Shown here: in pieces, positions 38,867 to 47,095 of the stretch
Layout of the letters: every line of letters begins with the position of its first letter
How positions within the stretch are numbered: position 1 is the first letter of the stretch
From: Martinezella multihospitum
Lineage (GTDB): Bacteria; Pseudomonadota; Alphaproteobacteria; Rhizobiales; Rhizobiaceae
Direction: 5' to 3'
Length of the DNA: 64,000 bases
Assembly (NCBI RefSeq): GCF_900094585.1
Contig: NZ_FMAG01000001.1
Coordinates: 186,001-250,000, forward strand
The notes under the pieces: generated by a model
What the model saw: only the letters and a program-made list of their open reading frames with translations
Database searches by the model: none
What the model was told of the DNA's origin: nothing
Made by a program: the position numbers and the translations under genes

Positions 38867-39871
38867 CTACTCCACCTTGATGCGCGGGTCGATCAGCGGA
38901 CCCAATATGTCGATGATGAAGACCGCGGCGGCGACACCGGCGATCGAGAGCGCGCTGAGCCCCAACACGAGGCTGTAGTCGCCGGCATGCACGGCCGAAA
39001 TCAGCAGATTGCCGATGCCGGGATAGCCGAAGACGATCTCCGTAATGACCGTGCCGTTGAAGACGGCGCCGAGCGACATGGCAAGGCCGGTAAACTGCGG
39101 CACCATGGCATTACGGGCGATATAGGAGCGCAGGATCTTGCGCTTCGGCACGCCGCCCAGCTCGGCGAAAACCACATAGTCCTCGGTGATGATATTGGAG
39201 ACGAGCGCCCGCATCCCGATCAGCCAGCCACCCGTCCCGACCAGGATCAGCGAGAGCGCCGGCAGGATGGAATGGCGCAGAATATCGAGCACCAATGCAA
39301 AGGACAGCTGCAGATTGGTGTTCATCTCATAGCCGCCATTGATCGGCAGGATCGGCCAGACATAGCCGAAGAGGATGATGAGAACGAAGGCCAGGATATA
39401 ATAGGGGATCGGCTGCATCGCGATGAAAACGAGGCTGACGGCCTTCAGTATCGTGCTTTTGCGGTAATAGCCTGCGAGCGCGCCGATCATATTGCCGAGC
39501 AGGAATGTGATGATGACGGAAACGGTCATCAGGCCGATCGTCCAGGGGAGCGCCCTCATGATGATGGCGGAAACGGGCGTGGGAAATGCAGAGAGCGATG
39601 GCCCGAGATCACCGGTCGCAAGACGCCCCCAGAAATGCAGATATTGCTGCCAGATGGAGCCCTCGAGACCATAGAGTTCTCTGAGCGACTGGCGCATCAG
39701 CTCGACGGCACGGGGATCGGATGCCCCCATTTGCTGGATGGCGCCGATGCTTTCCTCGACGGGATCGATCGGCGTCATATGAGTGATGAAGAACGTCGCG
39801 GAAATGCCGAGGAAGACAACGAGCAGGAATTGGCCAAATCGTTTCAATACGAAAACTGGATAGGACGTCAT
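38867..39871 (-). CDS. Opp/Dpp-family ABC transporter permease (DppB-like)
   Basis: 334 aa. The first transmembrane segment (KRFGQFLLVVFLGISATFFITHMTPIDP) is typical of DppB. WTIGLMTVSVIITFLLGNMIGALAGYYRKS follows, and the coupling loop TEDYVVFAELGGVPKRKILRSYIARNAMVPQFTGLAMSLG ends with FNGTVITEIVFGYPGIGNLL. It forms the translocation pore with the DppC-like partner. It is separated from the upstream binding-protein gene by two strong hairpins, which may set a lower level for the membrane parts. Confidence 0.92.
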   Translation of the reverse strand: MTSYPVFVLKRFGQFLLVVFLGISATFFITHMTPIDPVEESIGAIQQMGASDPRAVELMRQSLRELYGLEGSIWQQYLHFWGRLATGDLGPSLSAFPTPVSAIIMRALPWTIGLMTVSVIITFLLGNMIGALAGYYRKSTILKAVSLVFIAMQPIPYYILAFVLIILFGYVWPILPINGGYEMNTNLQLSFALVLDILRHSILPALSLILVGTGGWLIGMRALVSNIITEDYVVFAELGGVPKRKILRSYIARNAMVPQFTGLAMSLGAVFNGTVITEIVFGYPGIGNLLISAVHAGDYSLVLGLSALSIAGVAAAVFIIDILGPLIDPRIKVE

Positions 39872-39917
39872 GCCGCCGTCTTCCTCGCTGCTTGCGCTTC
39901 ATCATCAATTCAAAAGA

Positions 39918-39946
39918 TTCGCCGGACGTGCCTAGTGTCCGGCGAA
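39918..39946. terminator. Stem-loop between binding-protein and permease genes (distal)
   Basis: Perfect 10-bp stem (TTCGCCGGAC and complement) with a 9-base loop. It is the second of two hairpins in the 117-base gap. There is no long U-run. Confidence 0.7.
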
Positions 39947-39951
39947 AGGTG

Positions 39952-39977
39952 CCCGATGCGGCGATTGCCGCATCGGG
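39952..39977. terminator. Stem-loop directly behind the family 5 binding-protein gene
   Basis: Perfect 11-bp stem (CCCGATGCGGC and complement) with a GATT loop, 11 bases after the stop codon in the direction of transcription. Confidence 0.75.
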
Positions 39978-39988
39978 GTCGGGAGAAA

Positions 39989-41887
39989 TCAGGGCTGGGC
40001 CGGCTTCAGCTTGACCATCATCAACCGGGAGTTCGCCCAATTGGGAACGGGGTCCGTATAAGGGTCGGCAATGGTCGGGTAGCCCTTCCAGTAGGTCGTA
40101 TCCATGGAGGTGAAGACGTTATAGGACATCAGAGGAATGGTCGGCATTTGCTGTGCAACCAGCTTCAGATAGTCCTTGCCGAGTTCGATGCCCTTCGGAT
40201 CATCGGCGCTGATGCGGCGGATGTTCTCGATGATCTTGTCCAGATCCGGATTGGACCAGCGCTGCCAGTTGCGAGCCGCCTGGTTCTCACCCTTCTTGGC
40301 AACGAAATCCGAATGCCAGCTGTCGAGGAAGAAGGACAGATCGGGATCGCCGCCCCAGGTCTCGACGCTCCAGGCGATGGCGCACTGGAAGTCGCCGGTC
40401 GCCAGACCCTGCCAGACGGCCGAGGACGGAACGGCTTTGGCGTCGATGCCGAAGGCAGCCCATTGCTGTGCAATCAACGTTCCGGCGCGGGTGAAGACCG
40501 AGCGGGTGTCGCCCTCGACCGTCATCCGGATCTTGAACGGCTGGCCATCCGGCGTCATCCATTTGCCGCCTGCCTTTTTGAAGCCGGCCTTTTCCAAAAG
40601 CTCAGCGGCCGCTTGCGGATCGGGTTTCCACCAGCCATAGCCGAAGGCGCTGCTGATCGCGGCCGGATCGGTCGGGATCTGATCCTTGTACTTCGGCTGT
40701 TTGCGCAGCAGGTCGGCGACCTGCTGGCCGATCGTCGGATCATAAGGCTTGATCTTGCGCTTGCCCGTATCAATTTCGAAATTCTTCAGCCAATCCTGCA
40801 TCGGCGCCTGATAATCCGTCATGGCGATTGCCGTCGGCGGCACACCAAGCGCGGAAAGCGTGGCCGCCCCGCGGTAGCTCGCCATATCGACGGCCTTGAT
40901 ATCGATGAGCAGTGCCAGCGCCCAGCGAACATCCGGATTCTGGAACAGTGGATCCTGCGTGTTGAAGATCACTGCAGGCAGCGTCGGATCGGGATGGGCG
41001 AAGGGGAAGCCGGGGAACCAGCTTTCGACCGTCTTCGACTTCTCCTTCAGCGTGAACATGCCTTCCGGCGTGTTGTCGTGAATGATATCGAGATTGTGCT
41101 CGAGCTGCGCGATGGTGCGCTTATCCGGCGGACCAGGATCGACATAGCTCACATATTTCGGAGCCGGCTCGCCGAAGCGGGCAAGCGAGGTGCGCTGCCA
41201 GTCGTCGCGCTTCTCCCAGGTGTACCATTTTCCCTGCGGATCGAAGGCCTTCAGCTTGTAGGCGCCGAGCGAAACGGGATTGGCGAAATCATAGCGAACC
41301 GGATCGGCAACCTTTTCGAAGACATGCTTCGGCATGATCCAGGCGCCGTTCCAGCGAACGGTGAAGATCGCATGGAAGCGCGAATTCGGCTTTTTCAGCT
41401 TGAAGACGACCGTATAGGGATCCGTCGCTTCGACGCTGGCAACCTGGACCGAGAAGGCCGCGCTCCAGTTCATGCCCGGATGGTCCATCTGCGTCTTGAC
41501 GGTGTAGACCACGTCATCGGCGGTGAATTCGACGCCGTCGCTCCAGTAGATGCCCTTGCGCAATTTCACCGTCATCTGGGTGAAATCGTCATTATATTGC
41601 GGCTTGTCGGCAGCAAGGGAATTGTCCCAGGCCGAACCGCCCAGGCCCTTCTCCGGATCGATGTACCAGAGCGTGTCCATGGTCAATTGCTGAATGCCGG
41701 TCGAAACGCCGCCGCCGCCATTGACCCAGACGTTGAACCAGCCGGGGTTCTTGATCGTCCCCTCAGGATTTTCGACGATCAAGGTCTCCTTGCGAGGCAA
41801 GGCGGTGTAATCTTGAGCCTTGGCCGCCGCAATGAGGCCGAACGTGGCCAGTGCGACGCCGAAGGCAAGCTTCTTCCACTGCTGCAT
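39989..41887 (-). CDS. Family 5 (Opp-type) ABC transporter substrate-binding protein
   Basis: 632 aa, long for the family, with a signal peptide (KKLAFGVALATFGLIAAAKA, then QDY). The SBP-5 fold is visible in MTVKLRKGIYWSDGVEFTADDVVYTVKT near residue 105, in FQNPDVRWALALLIDIKAV and in AAELLEKAGFKKAGGKWMTPDGQPFKIRMTV. Such long family 5 binders in rhizobia often take oligosaccharides rather than peptides. Placed behind a cytoplasmic arabinofuranosidase gene, this one probably captures arabinose-containing oligosaccharides from plant cell walls; the ligand is inferred. A GGAGGAG site precedes the ATG. Confidence 0.92.
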   Translation of the reverse strand: MQQWKKLAFGVALATFGLIAAAKAQDYTALPRKETLIVENPEGTIKNPGWFNVWVNGGGGVSTGIQQLTMDTLWYIDPEKGLGGSAWDNSLAADKPQYNDDFTQMTVKLRKGIYWSDGVEFTADDVVYTVKTQMDHPGMNWSAAFSVQVASVEATDPYTVVFKLKKPNSRFHAIFTVRWNGAWIMPKHVFEKVADPVRYDFANPVSLGAYKLKAFDPQGKWYTWEKRDDWQRTSLARFGEPAPKYVSYVDPGPPDKRTIAQLEHNLDIIHDNTPEGMFTLKEKSKTVESWFPGFPFAHPDPTLPAVIFNTQDPLFQNPDVRWALALLIDIKAVDMASYRGAATLSALGVPPTAIAMTDYQAPMQDWLKNFEIDTGKRKIKPYDPTIGQQVADLLRKQPKYKDQIPTDPAAISSAFGYGWWKPDPQAAAELLEKAGFKKAGGKWMTPDGQPFKIRMTVEGDTRSVFTRAGTLIAQQWAAFGIDAKAVPSSAVWQGLATGDFQCAIAWSVETWGGDPDLSFFLDSWHSDFVAKKGENQAARNWQRWSNPDLDKIIENIRRISADDPKGIELGKDYLKLVAQQMPTIPLMSYNVFTSMDTTYWKGYPTIADPYTDPVPNWANSRLMMVKLKPAQP

Positions 41888-42047
41888 GATCTCCTCCCAT
41901 TTTTATCGACTGCGCGGACACTCAAACGATGGTGAGCAGACCGCGATTTTCACCCCTTTTCCCGGCTGGCCGCGCAAGCTGCGTGCGGCATCCGGGCCTG
42001 CAACAGGCCGTCGGCCGCCTCCTCGCGACCGTTCGACCGTTTTCGGT

Positions 42048-42069
42048 GCCGGGGTTGCATTACCCCGGC
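42048..42069. terminator. Stem-loop behind the arabinofuranosidase gene
   Basis: 8-bp stem (GCCGGGGT and complement) with a TGCATT loop, 10 bases after the GH51 stop. It may limit read-through from the glycosidase into the importer genes. Confidence 0.55.
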
Positions 42070-42078
42070 GGCAAGGCG

Positions 42079-43587
42079 TCAGACCGCCAGCCGGATTACC
42101 GTGTATGATAGCGGCTTCAGCGTGGCACGAAGCCGGCCATCCTCGATATTGGCATCGCCTGTCTTGGTCGGGACGACTGCGTTCGGCTGGGCTGCCGTGT
42201 TGACTGCCCGCAGATCGCTATGAACCATCTCATGCTGCTCGACGACACGGGCTCCGGCAAAGCCTTCGAGACGCGTGTCGAGATCGAGCGCGCTGTCGGG
42301 GTGACGGTTGACGACGAACAGCGTGACCATTTTGCCGAGCTCATCGTGGACGGCCGACACATCGAGATAGGGTACGTCATCGGCCTCGTCACTGTCATAG
42401 GTCGGGCCGTCGGTAACCAGACGCAGCGCGTAGCCGCGGCCGTATTTCGAGGCGAAATAGAGCGGATAGTAAATGGTCTGCCGCCATGCCGGGCCGCCGT
42501 CTTCCGTCATGATCGGGGCGATGACGTTGACGAGCTGGGCGATACAGGCGATGCGAACGCGATCCGAGCGGCGAATGAAGGTATTGAGAATGCCGCCGAC
42601 CTGCAGCACGTCCTCGAAATTATAGACATCCTCGAGCAGATGCGGTGCATCCGGCCATTCGTCGCGGGCCAGAATCTCCTTGTCCTGCTGGTTGGAGTGA
42701 TACCAGACATTCCACTCATCGAAGGAAATGCCGATCGTCTTCTTCGAGCGTTTCTTCGCCTTGATATAGTCGATGACCCCGCCAATGGTGACGATATAGC
42801 GGTCGAGCTTCTCGGCCTTGGCGAGATAATTCAGCGTGTTCTTTTCGCGATTGGCGAAATACATGTGCAGCGAGATATGGTCGGCGCTGTCATAGCATTG
42901 ATCGAGGACCTCGGCCTCCCAATCGGGATAGGTCTTCATATCGGAATTGGACGAGCCGCAAACGACGAGTTCAAGCGACTTGTCGAAGCCGCGCATGGCC
43001 TTGGCAGTCTCATCGGCCAGGCGTCCATATTCATAGGCGGATTTGTGACCAACCTGCCAAGGGCCGTCCATCTCATTGCCAAGGCACCAGAGCTTCACGC
43101 CGTGCGGATCGGCCCAGCCGTGCTTGCGCCGCAGATCCGACCAATAGGTGCCGCCCGGATGATTGCAATATTCGAGGAAGTTTCTCGCCGCATCCAGCCC
43201 GCGCGAGCCGAGGTTAACCGCAAGCATCGGCTTGGTGTTGGCCTTCTTGCACCAATCGACGAATTCATTGACGCCGATCTGATTAGCCTCGCGTGTCCGC
43301 CAGGCAAGGTCGAGACGCACCGGCCGTTCGGAACGAGGCCCCACCCCGTCTTCCCAGTTATAGGCGGAAACGAAATTGCCGCCGGGATAACGACAATAAG
43401 GCGAGTTGAGCTCGCGCACGAGCTCGATCACATCCTTGCGAAATCCGTGCTCATCGGCGGTCGGATGACCCGGCTCATAGATACCGCCATAGATCGCCCT
43501 GCCCAGATGCTCCAGAAAAGAGCTGTAAAGCCGATCATCGATGTCGGCAATTCGGAAATCACGATGGACGATCACATGCGCCTTCAC
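42079..43587 (-). CDS. abfA: GH51 alpha-L-arabinofuranosidase
   Basis: 502 aa from a GTG start with GGGAGGAAGG before it. The (beta/alpha)8 barrel carries the acid/base Glu in WCLGNEMDGPW (E172) and the nucleophile Glu in ISFDEWNVWY (E291), the same spacing as in characterised GH51 enzymes. The N-terminal blocks SSFLEHLGRAIYGGIYEPGHP and YCRYPGGNFVSAYNWEDGVGP are typical. There is no signal peptide, so it acts in the cytoplasm on imported arabino-oligosaccharides, releasing L-arabinose. It is the first structural gene of the island, followed by the importer genes on the same strand. Confidence 0.95.
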   Translation of the reverse strand: MKAHVIVHRDFRIADIDDRLYSSFLEHLGRAIYGGIYEPGHPTADEHGFRKDVIELVRELNSPYCRYPGGNFVSAYNWEDGVGPRSERPVRLDLAWRTREANQIGVNEFVDWCKKANTKPMLAVNLGSRGLDAARNFLEYCNHPGGTYWSDLRRKHGWADPHGVKLWCLGNEMDGPWQVGHKSAYEYGRLADETAKAMRGFDKSLELVVCGSSNSDMKTYPDWEAEVLDQCYDSADHISLHMYFANREKNTLNYLAKAEKLDRYIVTIGGVIDYIKAKKRSKKTIGISFDEWNVWYHSNQQDKEILARDEWPDAPHLLEDVYNFEDVLQVGGILNTFIRRSDRVRIACIAQLVNVIAPIMTEDGGPAWRQTIYYPLYFASKYGRGYALRLVTDGPTYDSDEADDVPYLDVSAVHDELGKMVTLFVVNRHPDSALDLDTRLEGFAGARVVEQHEMVHSDLRAVNTAAQPNAVVPTKTGDANIEDGRLRATLKPLSYTVIRLAV

Positions 43588-43787
43588 GGCCTTCCTCCCA
43601 TATATATCAGATATTTCGTTTTTATACCTTGATCTTGATACACTTTTGGAAGGTCGTCAACGCACTCAGGACGGAAAATATCGCAAAAGCCTCGGGCGCA
43701 GCACTTGCAGAGTGAAAAAGTTCGCCACAAAATCAAATACTTATAAAAAATATGACTTATCGGAATTTAGCTCCGACAACATGCTAT

Positions 43788-43806
43788 GTATCATAAATTA
43801 CGATAC
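43788..43806. promoter_or_regulatory. Candidate operator palindrome upstream of the GH51 operon
   Basis: 19-bp near-perfect dyad (GTATCATAAATTACGATAC, one mismatched pair) in the 218-base gap before the GH51 gene, touching the end of the regulator gene. It lies 201 bases before the GH51 start. Confidence 0.4.
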
Positions 43807-44735
43807 TATTGCGCCAAATCGATGCGCATGAGGATATCGCGGCCGTAATTGCCGAAACCGCGGCCGAAGATATTGACGCCACCGGTGTTGCGCGCATCAT
43901 CGGCGATCCCGATCCGCAGGCGGATCGAGGAGTGTTGACTGATGGCAAGGTCATCGATCGTCACATCGGAAGCGGCAACCCCGTCGATGAACGTGCCCTT
44001 CTTCGAGATTCGCCAGGTCTTGAGCTTGCCGTATTGAGAACCTTCCAGCTTCCACCAGCTTGGCGTGAAGGCCCCGCGCTTGTCACCATAATCGCCGGGA
44101 GAGGTCCACGTGCCGACAGCGACGCCGTTGATCCAGACGGTGATGTCGGACGGCCAATCCGGATTGGTGCCAGGCACTTCGGATGAGAGCTCCATCGAGA
44201 ATTCGATGGCATTGACGTTCCTGTTCAAGATCTTGGCATTGTTCGGGAATTTATATTCGACATGGCCGCGGCCGAACCAGAGAAGACCGGCCTGCATGCG
44301 CTGCGGATCGAGGAAATAGTCGGGAACATCGAGCAGACCGATGACGCCTTCGGTGGAACACAGACCGCATGGCGCGTGCGTCTCGCAGCTCGTATAGAGG
44401 CCGATCGGCATGGCGACTTCGATCACGTCCTCATCATGCTTGAAGGCCTGATCCTCGAAGCTCAACAGGATTTCGTCGTAAAGCGCGGTGCAGATCTTCT
44501 GGTAGCCCTTACGCGCTTTTGCGGCCTTGGTCTCGACAAGACCGGCCTCCTCCAGGATCATGATGCCTGTTGCGACGGTGGATTGCGGCAGGTCCAGTTC
44601 CCGGGCGATCTCGTTGACATTCAGCGAACCCCTGGCGCAGAGCAGCTTCAGCATGTCAACGCGCGCCGGCGCCGAAAGCGCCCTGAAGACCGCAGCGTTC
44701 TCACCCGCATAAATTGTCAGAAAGCCACGCTTCAT
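43806..44735 (-). CDS. ArsR-like one-component regulator with Cys cluster and beta-rich C-terminal domain
   Basis: 309 aa. The N-terminal 80 residues are an ArsR-type winged helix (VFRALSAPARVDMLKLLCARGSLNVNEIARELDLPQSTVATGIMILEEAGLVET). A Cys cluster follows (C117, C123, C126 in SCETHAPCGLCSTEG), then about 180 residues rich in strands and aromatics (DITVWINGVAVGTWTSPGDYGDKRGAFTPSWWKLEG), resembling a carbohydrate-binding beta-sandwich. That tail is unusual for ArsR proteins of about 100 aa. It precedes the GH51 operon on the same strand and is the likely sugar-responsive repressor of the island. Effector and metal content are unknown. Confidence 0.85.
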   Translation of the reverse strand: MKRGFLTIYAGENAAVFRALSAPARVDMLKLLCARGSLNVNEIARELDLPQSTVATGIMILEEAGLVETKAAKARKGYQKICTALYDEILLSFEDQAFKHDEDVIEVAMPIGLYTSCETHAPCGLCSTEGVIGLLDVPDYFLDPQRMQAGLLWFGRGHVEYKFPNNAKILNRNVNAIEFSMELSSEVPGTNPDWPSDITVWINGVAVGTWTSPGDYGDKRGAFTPSWWKLEGSQYGKLKTWRISKKGTFIDGVAASDVTIDDLAISQHSSIRLRIGIADDARNTGGVNIFGRGFGNYGRDILMRIDLAQ

Positions 44736-44916
44736 CGAATCCTGAATTCCCCATCAACAGATTTCATTTATATCAGGATTTTTGATTTCACAAGAGATAT
44801 CAGTTCGAAAGCCCTGGCTGGCGCCTTCTCCGCGGAATGAGAAGACGCCAATCCGATCAGCCGCTACACAACCCGCCGCAACGAAATCGCCGAGAAATCC
44901 TCGAACGCCGCCGGTC

Positions 44917-45417
44917 TCACCGGCAAGTCTCTATCCGTTTCAATGCGGCCGTAATGCCAGAGAGAGAGTAGGAATAGCTCGTCTCGGTGCCTCGCTTCGA
45001 GGTTGCCTGCAGCTGCAGCTGCGCGCCGCCTTTCATGGCGTTGACCATGGTCGGCTCCTGCGATTCGTTCCTTACCCAGCCGTGCCGGTCTTTCGTAAAC
45101 ATCGGGAATGTCTTGTCACCGACCGTCGCCGTCATCGGCGCGCCGTCTTTCAGGTCATAGCCCATCGCGGCTTCCGGAACCAGCTTGTCCCCGGGAGACA
45201 GGCGCGAGACGATGAAGAAGTTATCGCCATGGTCGACACTGGCGGGCTGCTGCGCGACCGGCCTCGATAAAACATAGCAACTGACGCTGTCGCCGGACTT
45301 ATAAGAATATGCACCCCAGTGATCGAATTGATCGATACGGACGGGCACTTCCGCATGCGCGATACCGGCGCTGAATGCGACGAAGACCAGAGCGGGGGCG
45401 AAATTTCTTGCAAACAT
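44917..45417 (-). CDS. Invasion-associated locus B (IalB)-like periplasmic protein
   Basis: 166 aa with a signal peptide (MFARNFAPALVFVAFSAGIAHA, then EVP). The IalB-domain layout is seen: FDHWGAYSYKSGDSVSCYVLSRP, HGDNFFIVSRLSPGDKLVPEAAMGYDLKDG, FTKDRHGWV and ATSKRGTETSYSYSLSGITAALKRIETC. One Cys near the start and one at the very end could form the usual disulfide. Despite the family name, these proteins are common in free-living alphaproteobacteria and their role in the envelope is unsettled. It stands alone. Confidence 0.85.
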   Translation of the reverse strand: MFARNFAPALVFVAFSAGIAHAEVPVRIDQFDHWGAYSYKSGDSVSCYVLSRPVAQQPASVDHGDNFFIVSRLSPGDKLVPEAAMGYDLKDGAPMTATVGDKTFPMFTKDRHGWVRNESQEPTMVNAMKGGAQLQLQATSKRGTETSYSYSLSGITAALKRIETCR

Positions 45418-45577
45418 AGTTTCCTGCCATTTCTTGTTTCAAGGACATTGAAAGCGAGAGATGCACTCACACGCGCGGCAGTTTCGGTGCGGTGCGTTAT
45501 CCGATTGTTAACGTGTTCCTTAAAATTTGTTCATGTTAGAAGACACGCAGAAAACCATGCCGAAGAAGAATGCAACC

Positions 45578-45772
45578 ATGTCGGGCGTCACCATTTCGGT
45601 CCTAGAGAGCCCATCGGACGCCGACCGCCGCGCGATTCTTGCCCCTCTGGACGCCTTCAATACGACGAAGGCGGGCAACGAGAATTACGAGCCGATTGCC
45701 ATCAAAACGAGCAAATTGAATCCACGGAATAGTCAAGGCCTCATCCGTTTCCGGTGCCTCTATCGTCATTGA
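45578..45772 (+). pseudogene. N-terminal remnant of a GNAT acetyltransferase gene
   Basis: The frame reads VTISVLESPSDADRRAILAPLDAFNTTKAGNENYEPIAI, the usual first 40 residues of a GNAT protein. It then loses all resemblance and stops within 30 codons. No continuation is found in any frame up to the next gene at 45957. It is best seen as a deletion remnant in the 539-base stretch 45418-45956, which holds nothing else recognisable. Confidence 0.55.
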
Positions 45773-45956
45773 CGATCAGTTCACAGATTGCGCTGTTCCA
45801 TCCAGTTACATCCGTGCACATATAGGCGCATGAAGTTGCGGCCCTTATGCGCCATGACATGAAGACGGAACAACCAATACATTCGGCTTGCAGCTCCGTC
45901 GGCATGCATGACGCAAAAATCGAGCCGTGTTAACCGGATATAGTTAGGATAGCACC

Positions 45957-46979
45957 ATGAAAAAGATCGGTTTCCTTTCCTTCGGCCACTGGACGCCATC
46001 GCCGCAATCGCAGACGCGCTCGGCAGCCGACACGCTGCTACAGTCGATTGATCTGGCCGTCGCAGCCGAGCAACTGGGCGCGGATGGCGCCTATTTTCGC
46101 GTACATCATTTCGCACGTCAGCTCGCATCTCCCTTCCCGCTGCTGGCAGCCGTCGGCGCCAAGACCAGCCGCATCGAAACCGGCACTGCCGTCATCGACA
46201 TGCGTTACGAAAACCCGTTCTACATGGCCGAGGATGCGGGCGCTGCCGATCTCATCGCTGGCGGCCGTCTGCAGCTCGGCATCAGCCGCGGCTCGCCGGA
46301 ACAGGTGATCGATGGCTGGCGCCACTTCGGCTATACGCCGATGGAAGGCGAAAGCGACGCCGACATGGGCCGCAGACATACGGAAGTGCTCCTCGACCTC
46401 CTGCGCGGCGAAGGCTTCGCACAGCCCAATCCGCGGCCGATGTTCCCGAACCCGCCCGGCCTGCTGCGCCTCGAACCTTACTCCGAGGGCTTGCGCGAGC
46501 GGATCTGGTGGGGTGCCGGCTCCAATGCCACGGCCGTATGGGCAGCAAAACTCGGCATGAACCTGCAGAGCTCGACGCTGAAGGACGATGAAAGCGGCCT
46601 GCCCTTCCACGTCCAGCAGGCAGACCAGATCAGGCTCTATCGCGAGGCCTGGAAGGAAGCCGGACACAAGCGCGAATCGCGGGTCTCAGTCAGCCGCAGC
46701 ATCTTCGCGCTGGTGAACGATCTCGACCGCGCCTATTTCGGCCACAGCGGCCAGGATGACGACAAGGTCGGCTTCATCGATGAGAAGACGCGCGCCATCT
46801 TCGGCCGCAGCTATGCCGCAGAGCCGGATGTACTGATCGAACAGCTCGCAAAGGACGAAGCTATCGCCGCCGCGGATACGCTGCTTCTGACCGTGCCGAA
46901 CCAGCTCGGAGTCGATTACAACGCCCATGTCATCGAAAGCATCCTGACGCATGTCGCGCCGGCCTTAGGGTGGCGCTAG
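45957..46979 (+). CDS. LLM-class flavin-dependent oxidoreductase
   Basis: 340 aa. It begins MKKIGFLSFGHW and has the LLM core LGADGAYFRVHHFARQLASPFPLLAAVGAKTSRIETGTAVIDMRYENPFYMAEDAGAADLIAGGRLQLGISRGSPEQV. A central RIWWGAGSNATAVWAAKLGMNLQSSTL block belongs to the same branch as the product of 773-1813 (both have RIWYGGGS/RIWWGAGS). It is a single gene ending in a strong terminator. The substrate is unknown; the resemblance to the distal gene of the S-cysteine operon suggests related chemistry. Confidence 0.88.
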   Translation: MKKIGFLSFGHWTPSPQSQTRSAADTLLQSIDLAVAAEQLGADGAYFRVHHFARQLASPFPLLAAVGAKTSRIETGTAVIDMRYENPFYMAEDAGAADLIAGGRLQLGISRGSPEQVIDGWRHFGYTPMEGESDADMGRRHTEVLLDLLRGEGFAQPNPRPMFPNPPGLLRLEPYSEGLRERIWWGAGSNATAVWAAKLGMNLQSSTLKDDESGLPFHVQQADQIRLYREAWKEAGHKRESRVSVSRSIFALVNDLDRAYFGHSGQDDDKVGFIDEKTRAIFGRSYAAEPDVLIEQLAKDEAIAAADTLLLTVPNQLGVDYNAHVIESILTHVAPALGWR

Positions 46980-47023
46980 GACGGTCGCGCGCATAAAGCA
47001 GGAAACGGAAGAAACGAAATTGA

Positions 47024-47053
47024 CCGCCCGCGAAAGCCAGCTTTCGCGGGCGG
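47024..47053. terminator. Strong bidirectional terminator
   Basis: Perfect 13-bp stem (CCGCCCGCGAAAG and complement) with a CCAG loop, between the converging LLM and efflux genes. Confidence 0.8.
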
Positions 47054-47095
47054 CCGTTTCAGATTTTACCTAGTGAGCGGCGTAAGCTCGGCAAA

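Noticed and set aside
38987..41935. 982-codon open frame on the plus strand
   Set aside because: Antisense to the DppB-like permease and the binding-protein gene; the low-complexity charged translation has no domain.
43655..43700. Third copy of the rhizobial repeat
   Set aside because: Only a short AGGACGGAAAATATCGC stretch resembles the core and no dyad is present, so chance similarity is more likely.
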